NCBI GenBank assembly: GCA_045588325.1 | Contig: JAZNEA010000035.1 | Span: 1 to 33,875 of the forward strand | Reading direction: 5' to 3' | DNA length: 33,875 bases | From: RGIG7378 sp045588325 | GTDB taxonomy: Bacteria; Bacillota; Clostridia; RGIG7378 | Shown: piece after piece, positions 7,597 through 16,129 of the stretch | Position numbering within the stretch: position 1 is the first letter of the stretch | Layout of the letters: every line of letters starts with the position of its first letter | The notes under the pieces: generated by a model | What the model saw: the letters and a program-made list of their open reading frames with translations, nothing else | What the model was told of the DNA's origin: nothing | The model's database searches: none | Translations under genes and position numbers: made by a program

Positions 7597-8448
7597 ATGG
7601 ACGTTTTTTTTAATTTTATTAAGTCTGTGCTCTTTGGAATAGTGGAGGGCATAACTGAATGGCTACCCATCAGCAGTACAGGACATATTATTTTGCTGGA
7701 CGAGTTCGTCAAGCTGGAATGCAGTCCTGAGTTTTTTAACGTCTTTGAGGTTGTTATACAGCTAGGTGCAATTTTGGCCGTTGTGGTGCTGTTTTTCAAT
7801 AAGTTGAATCCCATTGCTCCATCCAAGACAACAGAAGAAAAGTCTGCCACATGGCGCTTGTGGGTCAAGATTTTGATTGCCACAGTTCCTGCTGCAGTGG
7901 TTGGTCTCCTGCTGGATGACCTGATGGACAAGTATCTGTACAACGCTTGGGTTGTTGCTATTGCCCTTGTGTCGTATGGTATTGCATATATCGTAATCGA
8001 ACGGAGATACAACGCCAGACAGGGACAGTTCAGCATCAATTCAGTCGAGGAAATCAGCTACAAGGATGCGGTCAGGATTGGCTGTTTCCAGATGTTGGCC
8101 CTCGTTCCCGGCACATCCAGATCAGGCTCCACCATACTGGGAGCAATGCTGGTCAGGACCAGACGTGAGGTGGCAGCGGAGTTCTCATTCTTTATGGCAA
8201 TTCCCGTAATGTTGGGAGCCAGCGCCCTTAAGCTTTTCAAGTTTTTGATCGATGGTAACACCATGTCGGTACAGGAGATTGGATATCTTTTGGTGGCATC
8301 AGTTGTGGCATTTGTGATATCCATGCTGACCATCAAATTCCTCATGGCATTTGTGAAAAAGCATTCATTCGAATTTTTTGGAATATACAGAATCGTACTG
8401 GGTTTTGTGGTACTGGCATACTTTGCAATTAAAATGCTGGTAGTATAA
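7597..8448 (+). CDS. uppP: Undecaprenyl-diphosphatase
   Basis: A 283-residue integral membrane phosphatase (BacA/UppP family) that converts undecaprenyl pyrophosphate to undecaprenyl phosphate, recycling the lipid carrier for peptidoglycan and other wall polymers. Both family active-site motifs are intact: EGITEWLPISSTGH near residues 18-31 and the PGTSRSGSTI motif near residues 172-181. About eight hydrophobic helices are visible. The name bacA reflects bacitracin tolerance on overexpression. The gene follows the lipoprotein by 2 bases with a GGAG site inside the preceding stop region. A lipid-linked sugar transferase follows, which fits a lipid-carrier theme. Confidence 0.96.
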   Translation: MDVFFNFIKSVLFGIVEGITEWLPISSTGHIILLDEFVKLECSPEFFNVFEVVIQLGAILAVVVLFFNKLNPIAPSKTTEEKSATWRLWVKILIATVPAAVVGLLLDDLMDKYLYNAWVVAIALVSYGIAYIVIERRYNARQGQFSINSVEEISYKDAVRIGCFQMLALVPGTSRSGSTILGAMLVRTRREVAAEFSFFMAIPVMLGASALKLFKFLIDGNTMSVQEIGYLLVASVVAFVISMLTIKFLMAFVKKHSFEFFGIYRIVLGFVVLAYFAIKMLVV

Positions 8449-8474
8449 CCCGCAAATAGGAGGAACGAGTACAG

Positions 8475-9419
8475 ATGAACACATTATATTTCGTAGTGCC
8501 CTGCTATAACGAGCAGGAGGTGCTCCCCGAAACATCCAAGAGATTGTTGGCCAAGCTACAGGAGTTGATTTCTGCAGGAAAGGTGTCAGACAGTAGCCGC
8601 ATTCTCTTTGTCAACGACGGATCTAAGGATGCCACATGGTCCATAATCGAGGAGTTGCACGGCCAGGATCAGCACTTTTCCGGGCTCAAATTGTCCAGAA
8701 ATAAGGGTCATCAGAACGCAGTTTTGGCAGGACTTACTTATGCAGCCAAATATGCAGACCTGACAATATCATTGGATGCAGACCTGCAGGATGACATAGA
8801 TGCTGTGGACAAGTTCGTGGAGGAATACCACAATGGCGCAGATATCGTATATGGCGTTCGCAGTGCCAGAGATACAGATACTGCATTTAAGCGCACCACT
8901 GCCCAGGGTTTCTATAAGGTGTTGGAGGCCTTTGGCATTGAGATAGTGTACAACCACGCAGACTACAGGCTCATGAGCAAGAGAGCAGTGGAGGCACTCC
9001 TGGACTTTAAGGAGGTCAACCTGTTCCTCAGAGGTATTGTGCCCCTGATTGGATTTAAGACGGCCACGGTACAGTATGAGAGACATGAGAGGTTTGCAGG
9101 GGAGTCAAAGTACCCCCTCAAAAAGATGCTCAACCTGGCCATAGATGGCATTACATCCTTTAGCATTAAGCCCATCAGACTTATTACAGCTACGGGTGTT
9201 GTAACATTGGGGATTGCATTCCTGTTCCTCCTGTGGATGATCATAAACGCCATACTGTGGGGACTGAATGCCTACCTGCTTATTCTGTTCTCCATGTGGC
9301 TCCTGGGCGGACTTGTTTTGGTGTCCCTGGGCGTCGTGGGAGAGTACGTAGGCCGTATGTATATGGAGACTAAGGCTCGTCCGAGATTCTTTATAGATAA
9401 GTTTTTAAACAGGGATTAA
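8475..9419 (+). CDS. GT2 glycosyltransferase, GtrB/DPM1-like, with two C-terminal membrane helices
   Basis: A 314-residue family 2 glycosyltransferase. Residues 1-230 form the GT-A fold: VVPCYNEQEVLPE at the nucleotide-binding start, LFVNDGSKDAT, and the metal-binding DADLQDD at ~101-107. Two transmembrane helices follow at ~232-262 and ~268-292. This architecture is that of dolichol-phosphate-mannose-synthase-like bacterial enzymes (GtrB/YkcC type), which move a sugar from UDP- or GDP-sugar to undecaprenyl phosphate on the inner face. A partner flippase or membrane transferase is not seen nearby. AGGAGG lies upstream of the ATG. Its position after uppP fits use of undecaprenyl phosphate. The sugar cannot be told. 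Confidence 0.9.
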   Translation: MNTLYFVVPCYNEQEVLPETSKRLLAKLQELISAGKVSDSSRILFVNDGSKDATWSIIEELHGQDQHFSGLKLSRNKGHQNAVLAGLTYAAKYADLTISLDADLQDDIDAVDKFVEEYHNGADIVYGVRSARDTDTAFKRTTAQGFYKVLEAFGIEIVYNHADYRLMSKRAVEALLDFKEVNLFLRGIVPLIGFKTATVQYERHERFAGESKYPLKKMLNLAIDGITSFSIKPIRLITATGVVTLGIAFLFLLWMIINAILWGLNAYLLILFSMWLLGGLVLVSLGVVGEYVGRMYMETKARPRFFIDKFLNRD

Positions 9420-9448
9420 TCTTGTCACGATAAAATAGTAAAGAGCAT

Positions 9449-9463
9449 GCCCTTTATCAGGGC
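9449..9463 (+). other. Small hairpin between the glycosyltransferase and GH5 genes
   Basis: GCCCT/AGGGC with a five-base loop in the 68-base gap. No long T-run follows directly (only TGTTTT after seven bases), so it may be a weak terminator or processing site rather than a true one. Confidence 0.35.
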
Positions 9464-9487
9464 GGGATCCTGTTTTGGAGGAATGAG

Positions 9488-10639
9488 ATGAAACACAATA
9501 TTTGGATAATAGTTTTGATGTTTGTTGCGGTGCTGTTTGTCGCTGTTGCCTGTGGTCAGAACACCACAGACGTGGGTGGCACACAGGACGCACAGAATGC
9601 TGGCACACCTACCCCCGAGGCTACACCCACAGCAGTGCCTCATCCCATGGTGGCTGAGGGCAAGTGGCTCTGCACACCAGAACCATTGGATTGTCTCAAT
9701 AATACCAGCACTCCTGTAGAGAGATATGGTCAGCTCCAGGTAATCGGATCCCAGCTCTGCGACAGCAAGGGCAATCCCATTGCTCTCCATGGTGTTAGCT
9801 CCCATGGTCTGCACTGGTATGGTGAGTTCGTCAACAAGGATACTATCCAGTGGTTCAGAGACGACTGGAACATCAATATTTTCAGAGCATCCATGTATAC
9901 CGGAGAGGATGGATATTTGACAGATCCATCTGTTAAGGAGAAGCTGATGGAGGCTGTAGATGCCTGCCTCGAGTTGGGCTTATACGTCATCATCGACTGG
10001 CACATTCTGGAGGACAATAACCCCATGGCCAATGTGGATGCTGCGGTGGACTTTTTCACCGAGATGGCCACTAAGTATGGTGAGCACCCCAATGTATTCT
10101 ATGAGATTATGAATGAGCCTAACGGCAATGAAGTTACTTGGCTGGGACATTGTAAGCCCTATGCCGAGAGGTTGATTTCCACAATACGTGCCATTGATCC
10201 CGACAACATTATCCTGGTAGGTAACCCCAGGTGGTCATCCTTCCCAAGAGAGGTTCTGGAGTCACCTTTGGGCCCCGATTATAACAGCAATATTGCTTAT
10301 ACCTATCACCTGTACACCAACGAGGGCCTCAGGAAGACAGAGACTCTGGAGGAGGCCATGGAGCAGGGACTGTGCATATTTGTATCTGAGTGGGGAGCAA
10401 TGGACGCTGACGGAGACGGCGAATTGGGCAAGGCCAACGGCAACCAGTTCATCCGCTGGATGAAGGAGAATAATGTATCCTGGTGTGCATGGAGCCTCAG
10501 TGACAAGAGGGAGACATGTGCGTTCCTCAAAAACAATGGCTATGTTGATAGACCTTCCCTTACAGGAGGATGGACTGCAGATCAGCTGTCACCATGGGGA
10601 ACCTGGTTGAGGACAAAGATACGTACTGGCAACGAATAA
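9488..10639 (+). CDS. Secreted GH5 glycoside hydrolase (endoglucanase-like lipoprotein)
   Basis: A 383-residue surface glycoside hydrolase of family 5, probably subfamily 2-like, acting on beta-1,4-glucans such as cellulose or related polymers. The signal peptide ends in a lipobox FVAVAC with Cys22 as the likely lipidated residue. A Thr/Pro linker (TPTPEATPTAVP, ~40-51) leads to the catalytic domain. Family marks are LHGVSSHGLHW, YVIIDWHI, the acid/base Glu210 in YEIMNEPNG, the AYTYHLY stretch and the nucleophile Glu301 in FVSEWGA. No carbohydrate-binding module or dockerin is present. GGAGG precedes the ATG, and a terminator follows the stop. Substrate is inferred only from the family. Confidence 0.9.
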   Translation: MKHNIWIIVLMFVAVLFVAVACGQNTTDVGGTQDAQNAGTPTPEATPTAVPHPMVAEGKWLCTPEPLDCLNNTSTPVERYGQLQVIGSQLCDSKGNPIALHGVSSHGLHWYGEFVNKDTIQWFRDDWNINIFRASMYTGEDGYLTDPSVKEKLMEAVDACLELGLYVIIDWHILEDNNPMANVDAAVDFFTEMATKYGEHPNVFYEIMNEPNGNEVTWLGHCKPYAERLISTIRAIDPDNIILVGNPRWSSFPREVLESPLGPDYNSNIAYTYHLYTNEGLRKTETLEEAMEQGLCIFVSEWGAMDADGDGELGKANGNQFIRWMKENNVSWCAWSLSDKRETCAFLKNNGYVDRPSLTGGWTADQLSPWGTWLRTKIRTGNE

Positions 10640-10648
10640 GTGATGAGA

Positions 10649-10673
10649 GGTGTCTGGCAACAGGCACCTTTTT
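10649..10673 (+). terminator. Rho-independent terminator after the GH5 gene
   Basis: GGTGTCTG (10649-10656), a GCAA tetraloop and CAGGCACC (10661-10668) followed by five Ts. It lies before the ribosome binding site of the next gene and shows that the in-frame ATG at 10640 is not the real start of that gene. Confidence 0.8.
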
Positions 10674-10693
10674 GCTTTGGAAAGGAGGACGAT

Positions 10694-11581
10694 ATGAAGA
10701 AAATAATTATTGCATGCATATTGATACTGCTTGTCGGGTTCAGTACCCTTGCACTTGATCCTCCTGGTTATGCTTATTTACTAGTGCCTGAATATTCATT
10801 GGAGTTTACCCCTCCGGAGGCGTATACCTTGCTCTTTGCAGATAAGAACGACCCACAGCTGGCTCTTTATGCAGAGGCAATGGGGACACCGTACAAAGAC
10901 TATTATGCGGATACGATTCCACTGGACCAACGGAACTCATATGTGCAGGGTATGGTGCAGATGATGGAGACGGTGAGGCTCCCACTCACGTATGAGACGA
11001 TATACTTGAAGGGGATAGAGTTCTGTCCTGCGGAGGAGATAACAACGGTTTATTGCTATAGAGGGAGGTGGGAGGCAGCTTGCTATCTGTATGAGCCATC
11101 TGGAGACAGGTACAGGGAGTACAGCGCCTCGGCATGGTTTAGCGAGACCCCAATACAGGTAGGTGAGATCGGCATATATGGTCTCAAAAATGAGGGAGTC
11201 GATTTAATTAACCGCGAACAATGGTCTATGCATCTGGAGATCGATGGATATCGAATGAAGTTTGAGTTTTCCTTTAATAATGGGGATAAGGTCAGCGAGG
11301 AGTGGTTTAATGAGCTGTTTGGTCAGACCATGGTCACCACCGTGGACGGCTACCTGGCCGAAGTGGGTTATAATAGTCAGCCTTCGTTAGAGGAGCTGCT
11401 CCAGACACCAGCGCCAGACACGCCTACCGCCGCACCTACAGAACCACCTATAACGCAGCAGCAGGAGGGCGACAACCAGACTGAGTTAGTGTATTGGATA
11501 TGCGGAGCGGTGTCGGTGGCGGTCATCGTGGCGGGTGTAGCCACAGTATTGATTGTCAGAAAGAGGCGCCAGGGCAATTGA
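10694..11581 (+). CDS. Single-pass surface protein of unknown function (signal peptide, Pro/Thr stalk, C-terminal anchor)
   Basis: A 295-residue protein I do not recognise. It starts with a signal peptide (MKKIIIACILILLVGFSTLA), so the body should lie outside the membrane. The body (~25-230) is rich in Tyr, Glu and aromatic residues with three Cys (EFCPAE, VYCYRG, AACYLY). A Pro/Thr stalk (TPAPDTPTAAPTEPP) is followed by a transmembrane helix (~262-286) and a basic stop-transfer tail RKRRQGN. The start at 10694 has AAAGGAGG upstream, after the GH5 terminator. The promoter of the downstream riboswitch transcript overlaps its stop codon. The body could be a sensor or binding protein; it may be functionally linked to the GH5 gene only by proximity. 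Confidence 0.75.
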   Translation: MKKIIIACILILLVGFSTLALDPPGYAYLLVPEYSLEFTPPEAYTLLFADKNDPQLALYAEAMGTPYKDYYADTIPLDQRNSYVQGMVQMMETVRLPLTYETIYLKGIEFCPAEEITTVYCYRGRWEAACYLYEPSGDRYREYSASAWFSETPIQVGEIGIYGLKNEGVDLINREQWSMHLEIDGYRMKFEFSFNNGDKVSEEWFNELFGQTMVTTVDGYLAEVGYNSQPSLEELLQTPAPDTPTAAPTEPPITQQQEGDNQTELVYWICGAVSVAVIVAGVATVLIVRKRRQGN

Positions 11582-11606
11582 CATTCTGCCAAATAACAGC
11601 TATTAT
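11578..11606 (+). promoter_or_regulatory. Sigma-A promoter of the TPP riboswitch-thiT transcript
   Basis: TTGACA (11578-11583), 17 bases, then TATTAT (11601-11606). The -35 box overlaps the TGA stop (11579-11581) of the preceding gene. Confidence 0.85.
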
Positions 11607-11621
11607 TCAAACATAATTTAA

Positions 11622-11706
11622 TAAATGCTGGGGGCGCACCCATTGAGGTGCTGAGATAGACCCTTTGAACCTGTAGAGACAATCCTCGCGTAGGGAAGCA
11701 ATCCTT
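11622..11706 (+). promoter_or_regulatory. TPP riboswitch (THI element)
   Basis: The conserved thi-box bases are visible. A GGGGGCGC segment (11630s) is followed by GGTGCTGAGATAGACCC (the CUGAGA pyrimidine-sensor helix, from ~11647), CCTTTGAACCTG (~11662-11673) and the closing TAGGGAAGCA (11691-11700). The order and spacing match the family. Thiamine pyrophosphate binding is known to stop expression of downstream thiamine genes in bacteria, and here an attenuator hairpin and thiT follow. Confidence 0.95.
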
Positions 11707-11714
11707 TGATAACC

Positions 11715-11748
11715 ATCCGTGCGCAACTGTCGTTGTGCGCGGATTTTT
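11715..11748 (+). terminator. Attenuator terminator of the TPP riboswitch
   Basis: ATCCGTGCGCAAC (11715-11727) pairs with GTTGTGCGCGGAT (11732-11744), 13 bp with two wobble pairs, a TGTC loop and a short T-run. It lies directly after the aptamer and before thiT, as expected for transcription attenuation by TPP. Confidence 0.88.
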
Positions 11749-11814
11749 CGTTATCTTGCCGTAAGGTATTTCTGTATTGTTCATTAGGAGAGCCCGTCGG
11801 CGGAAGGGAAGTTT

Positions 11815-12399
11815 ATGAATAAGACAAAAACCAACATCCAGAGGCTGACATTCGGAGCGATTTGCATAGCACTATCCTTTGTGCTGTCGTATTTCATCTG
11901 CTTTAAGATGCCAAATGAGGGAACCATTACAATAGGTTCCATGATTCCAATCGCGTTATTTGCGTATCTGTACGGCCCTGTGTACGGCATATCCGCAGGC
12001 CTGATTTTTGGAATATTGCAATTTGTACAGAGCCCATATTTTCTTAGCTGGCCACAGTTCCTTTGCGACTACATTTTTGCATTCGCAGGCTATGGACTGG
12101 TGGGATTTTTTGGCGCAAAGAGTCGATTTGGACTGGACGAGGGCAAACTCAAGGAGGCCCCACTTTTTGCGGGCGTTGGACTTGCGGGGTTGAATCGCCT
12201 CGTTTTCTCCACCATCAGCGGAGCGGTTTTCTTTGCCGAATACTGCTGGGAGGGCTGGAACGTGTGGCCCTACTCACTGGTATATAACGCATCGTACATA
12301 ATTCCAGATGTGGCCATCTGCATTATCATCCTCTGCATACCAGCCGTGAGAAAGACCATCAACAAAATAATGCCCCGGAGCTTGTCCAGGGCAGAATAA
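11815..12399 (+). CDS. thiT: Thiamine transporter ThiT (ECF S component)
   Basis: A 194-residue membrane protein with six hydrophobic helices. It is the substrate-binding S component of an energy-coupling-factor transporter for thiamine; it works with a shared EcfAA'T module that is not in this window. Family marks include an N-terminal amphipathic start, LTFGAICIALSFVLSYF, a GSMIPIALFAYLYGP segment, GFFGAKSRFG, and the C-terminal Trp-rich region EYCWEGWNVWPYSLVYN with the VYNASYIIPD end. AAGGGA precedes the ATG. The upstream TPP riboswitch strongly supports the thiamine assignment. Confidence 0.95.
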   Translation: MNKTKTNIQRLTFGAICIALSFVLSYFICFKMPNEGTITIGSMIPIALFAYLYGPVYGISAGLIFGILQFVQSPYFLSWPQFLCDYIFAFAGYGLVGFFGAKSRFGLDEGKLKEAPLFAGVGLAGLNRLVFSTISGAVFFAEYCWEGWNVWPYSLVYNASYIIPDVAICIIILCIPAVRKTINKIMPRSLSRAE

Positions 12400-12410
12400 A
12401 CGATATATCC

Positions 12411-12442
12411 GGTGTGCTCTACAGGGAGTGCACCTTTTTTTC
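12411..12442 (+). terminator. Terminator of thiT, overlapping the 3' end of addA
   Basis: GGTGTGCTC (12411-12419) pairs with GAGTGCACC (12426-12434), two wobble pairs, followed by eight Ts. The stem and T-run share bases with the last codons and stop of the convergent addA. In the addA direction no T-run follows the hairpin. Confidence 0.85.
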
Positions 12443-15400
12443 GTCCAGAAAGACCACGTATTTTGCGGTAACTTGTCGGCCAGTCAGCCTGGTCAAAGCC
12501 GTGGCATACATGTCCAACTGTCTCTTGTACAGTATGAGGTTTTCGGGTGAGCATCGGCCTGTCTTGTAGTCCACCAAAACCGCCTCTCCCGGAGCCGACT
12601 CTATCCATAGGTCGATGATTCCCTGCATCAGCGTGCTAGCCCTTTCAGGCAAATATTGTCCCAGTATGGCCACGTCCTTAGACTCCATCAAGGACTCATA
12701 GTCCACCAACATGTTAAATGAGGACTCCCTGTGCAATGGGCAGGTAGTCAGCAGGTGGCGCAGCTCCTCCAGGTTGCAGGCATAGTGTACTCCTGCCAGG
12801 TTGATGGTCTGTGATTCCTCAGGGCTAAACACGCCGGCCAACTCCAGTTCCCGTAGCTGTACCTCCAGTTCATCCATAGTAGTAGTGCGGGCAAAGTCCA
12901 GCTTTTCCATGAACAGGTGGTTAATAGTTCCTCTGGCTGTTGCAGTAATGGGCTGGGCCCCCATTCCCTGGATAAAGTCGTTTAATGAGGAGGATAACTC
13001 ACCCTGAGGCAAGTTGTCCTGCATCGGTTCATCCTCAGGAGTCTCGATGCCCACCGCAGTAAACAGGGGTTCATCTCCCACCACAGGCCCAAACATTCTC
13101 TCAATGCGTGTGACAGATACCTTGGAAGGAGCCTGAGTGTAATCGTATGGCTTTAGGTCAGGCAACAGAATATCCTGGCGGAACGTGTCGGAGAGCTCTG
13201 CGTTGACAGCAGGCACAGCCGAAATAATGGCATCGGGGCTTAGTTCCTCAGGGCCATCAAAAGACTGCAGGTTAAAGAGACCAGGGTTCCTGATAGCCAC
13301 AGGCAGCACCCATTTTCCGTAGCAGCTGGCGTCCTCAGGCAGATCCACTAAGATTTTGTCCCGGTCCTCATCCACCTTCTCCATAGAGATCTCGTCGATC
13401 AGTGCCAGGTGGTTCTGTGCTCGCGTCAGGGCCACGTACAACACACGGAGCTCCTCGGAGCGGCTCTCTCTCTTGATCTCATTTGACAGCAGCCTATAGG
13501 TTGGGCCTGGATACAGACAATTCTGTGAATAGTCGTAGCGTTTAACGGCCAGCCCCAGGGAACTGTTTTTAAGCAGGGCACCGGAATAATCCTCGTGAAT
13601 AAATCTGGACCTCATATTGCCCACGATAACCAACGGGAACTCCAGTCCCTTGCTCTTGTGGATTGTGGTGATAGTTACGCTGTTTTCGGCCAACGGCTGC
13701 AGGGCCGCCAGGTCGGATTTTTGCGAAACCACCTTTTCCAGGAAACGTATAAAGTTGGTAATCCCCTTAAGTGAAGTGGATGAATATTTGACAGCATAGG
13801 AGAACAGCAATCTCAGATTGGCAGTTCTGGTGATGCCGTTGCTCATGGTCTCCACAATGTTATAGAACCCTGTAGAGGTAATAATGTGCCAGATAAGTCG
13901 CTCCGGAGCCAACTGCTTGGACAGGCTGCGCCAGGATGCAATGGTGGACACAATGTGTTGGCAGTAGTTCTGGGCATCACTCAAAAATCTGCTGTCATAT
14001 GATGAGTAGCAGGAATCACCCAGATTGGCCTCTGCCATAGCTGTCATCCTGTCGTAATAGTACGGACCATTGGGGAACAGGGTTTTGAGCAGTGCAGGCA
14101 CAGCCCCCGGCATGTCAAACATGGGGGAGAAGGCCACTGCCAACAGGTCCTTGTCCTGTAATGGATTGTCAGTAATACGCAACGCGGAAATAACGGTTTG
14201 CACCTCGTATGTTCCCAGGTATGTAATATTCTCGCTGAGATGAGAGGGAATACCTGCAGCGTCCAACGCCTGCTTTATCTCCTGACCATCGGATTTGATG
14301 GCCCTCTGGAGTATGGCTATATCTGAATAGGTGTACTTGCGCCAGGACTTTAGCTTATAGTCGTAGAACATCCGGTTGGTTACGGCGTCCTGGATGATGT
14401 GCACCATGGCATCTGCTGAGGTAGCAAAGTCCGTATCCACGCAGTAGTAGTCCACAGGCTGATTATAATCCTGGTGGCATTCTGTGTCGGGAGAAGTGAG
14501 CCCAGGCAGCAATCTGGCCCTGTGGTCATAGTCGGAACCGCCAAGACGGAGGCTCATGTTTCTCTGGAATACGGTATTGACAGCCTCCAGTATTCGGGGA
14601 GTGCTGCGATAGTTGCCCTGCAGATCTACCACCTGTCCGGGAGTGGATTCGCGTCCATATGTGGCATATTTGGAAATAAACAGGCTAGGCTCTGCATTTC
14701 TAAATCCGTATATGCTCTGCTTAATGTCGCCAACCATGAACATATGTGGGCCGGGATATGTCATGTCGGCAGTCATGTCCTGATCCAGTGGTACCTCAAC
14801 GGGACCGTCGGATATGGCCCTCAGGATCCATTCCTGCAGGTTGTTGCTGTCCTGATATTCGTCCTCCATTATCTGTGTGTATTTGGAGCGGATGGACTCT
14901 GCCACAGGTGTGATCCTGGCTATCCCGGCATCCTTGTCCAACTGCCACAGCAGTTCCATAGCACCTCGCTGCATATCTCCAAAATCTATAGAGGAGGATT
15001 CTTGCTTGGCGGCCTTGTACCCCTCGGCATACTGGCTGACCAGATAGAACAGGTACTCCAGGTGAGGCCTTTGTTCGGCCAGACAGTCTCTTAACTCCTG
15101 GTAAGAAACGACAGGAATGCTGCTGCATATGGCAGCGACCCTATCTCTGCGAGTTTTCATGGACTCCTTAATATCCAGCAGATGCGGATCCAACTTGCTC
15201 CAGCGCAACGCAGGAACGGACAGCCTCTGCAGCTGCTCCAATGTTTGGCTGATGGAGTCCCAGGTGGGGGTGTCAATGTTCAGGTTCTGCAGCGCCTCTC
15301 TGACAATGGATAGGGCTGGCTCGTATATGGCGAGCTGCTTTTCCAGGTCTGCGGCCTTGCGATCTGTGACTGTAGGTGCGTTAATAGCCAGGTTGTCCAG

Positions 15401-16129
15401 GTCGGAGCGGAACACATGGCACAGATCCGACAGGGACTCATGCAATCCATCCAGGGCAGAGGTCAGGTAGGGGAAGAGTTGCGATTTGAGCAGATCGAAC
15501 CAGACACCATCTGCTGCCGATTGGTCATAGTTGGCCAGGGCTCGCTCCATCCACAGATAGGGGAAGGGCTGCTCCCAGACCAGGTCGTATAGTTTCTGTA
15601 TGTGGTTTAGCAGGGCGTCGCCGGACTTGCTCTTAGCCAGCAGGGGCAGGAGTCCCTCCAACTGGTGGGCATTGGGCCCCTGAGACTCTCTGTCCAGAAT
15701 CTCTGTGAGCACATCGGCCTTAAGGAGTTTGGACTCGTTGTCGTCCAAAACTCTGCTGTTAAGGTCCATATCCGTATATGCAAAATGCTCCCTGGTAAGA
15801 TCCAGGCAGAAGGAATGCAATGTCTTGATATTGGCAGAGGGTAGCTTGGCCAACTGGGCCTTGAGCATAGCTCTCTCAGCAGCATCCTCTGTGGTGGAAA
15901 TCCTGTTGCGCAGTGCCTTGCTGATGCTGCTGCGCATGTGTGATGCGGCGGCCTCGGTAAAGGTAACTACAAGTATAGTGGAAATATCTGTGCCAGCCAG
16001 AATTTGCCTGAGCAACCTCTCTGTCAGAACGGTGGTCTTGCCGGAACCTGCTGCGGCAGATACCAGCACATCCGAACCAGAGGCGGTAATGGCAGACAGC
16101 TGTTGCTGGCTCCAAGTGAAATCAGCCAT
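12419..16129 (-). CDS. addA: ATP-dependent helicase/nuclease subunit A
   Basis: A 1236-residue UvrD-type 3'-5' helicase with a C-terminal RecB-like nuclease. With AddB it resects double-strand breaks for RecA recombination, replacing RecBCD in Firmicutes. In order: Walker A AAAGSGKT (~25-32), MEDEYQDSNN (motif II), GDIKQSIYGFRNAEPS (motif III), GNYRSTPRIL (motif IV), TTIHKSKGLEFPLVIV (motif V), YVALTRAQNHL (motif VI), then GTINHLFMEKL and the nuclease Asp-X-Lys in VDYKTG (~1187-1189). All catalytic residues appear intact. The start is set at 16129 because AAGGAGG lies 9 bases before it; the ATG at 16135 is only three bases after that site. It overlaps addB by 8 bases. Confidence 0.97.
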   Translation of the reverse strand: MADFTWSQQQLSAITASGSDVLVSAAAGSGKTTVLTERLLRQILAGTDISTILVVTFTEAAASHMRSSISKALRNRISTTEDAAERAMLKAQLAKLPSANIKTLHSFCLDLTREHFAYTDMDLNSRVLDDNESKLLKADVLTEILDRESQGPNAHQLEGLLPLLAKSKSGDALLNHIQKLYDLVWEQPFPYLWMERALANYDQSAADGVWFDLLKSQLFPYLTSALDGLHESLSDLCHVFRSDLDNLAINAPTVTDRKAADLEKQLAIYEPALSIVREALQNLNIDTPTWDSISQTLEQLQRLSVPALRWSKLDPHLLDIKESMKTRRDRVAAICSSIPVVSYQELRDCLAEQRPHLEYLFYLVSQYAEGYKAAKQESSSIDFGDMQRGAMELLWQLDKDAGIARITPVAESIRSKYTQIMEDEYQDSNNLQEWILRAISDGPVEVPLDQDMTADMTYPGPHMFMVGDIKQSIYGFRNAEPSLFISKYATYGRESTPGQVVDLQGNYRSTPRILEAVNTVFQRNMSLRLGGSDYDHRARLLPGLTSPDTECHQDYNQPVDYYCVDTDFATSADAMVHIIQDAVTNRMFYDYKLKSWRKYTYSDIAILQRAIKSDGQEIKQALDAAGIPSHLSENITYLGTYEVQTVISALRITDNPLQDKDLLAVAFSPMFDMPGAVPALLKTLFPNGPYYYDRMTAMAEANLGDSCYSSYDSRFLSDAQNYCQHIVSTIASWRSLSKQLAPERLIWHIITSTGFYNIVETMSNGITRTANLRLLFSYAVKYSSTSLKGITNFIRFLEKVVSQKSDLAALQPLAENSVTITTIHKSKGLEFPLVIVGNMRSRFIHEDYSGALLKNSSLGLAVKRYDYSQNCLYPGPTYRLLSNEIKRESRSEELRVLYVALTRAQNHLALIDEISMEKVDEDRDKILVDLPEDASCYGKWVLPVAIRNPGLFNLQSFDGPEELSPDAIISAVPAVNAELSDTFRQDILLPDLKPYDYTQAPSKVSVTRIERMFGPVVGDEPLFTAVGIETPEDEPMQDNLPQGELSSSLNDFIQGMGAQPITATARGTINHLFMEKLDFARTTTMDELEVQLRELELAGVFSPEESQTINLAGVHYACNLEELRHLLTTCPLHRESSFNMLVDYESLMESKDVAILGQYLPERASTLMQGIIDLWIESAPGEAVLVDYKTGRCSPENLILYKRQLDMYATALTRLTGRQVTAKYVVFLDEKKVHSL

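Noticed and set aside
10390..10425. Calcium-loop-like DADGDGEL in the GH5 protein
   Set aside because: It falls at the family's usual loop after the nucleophile Glu, without a second loop or dockerin context.
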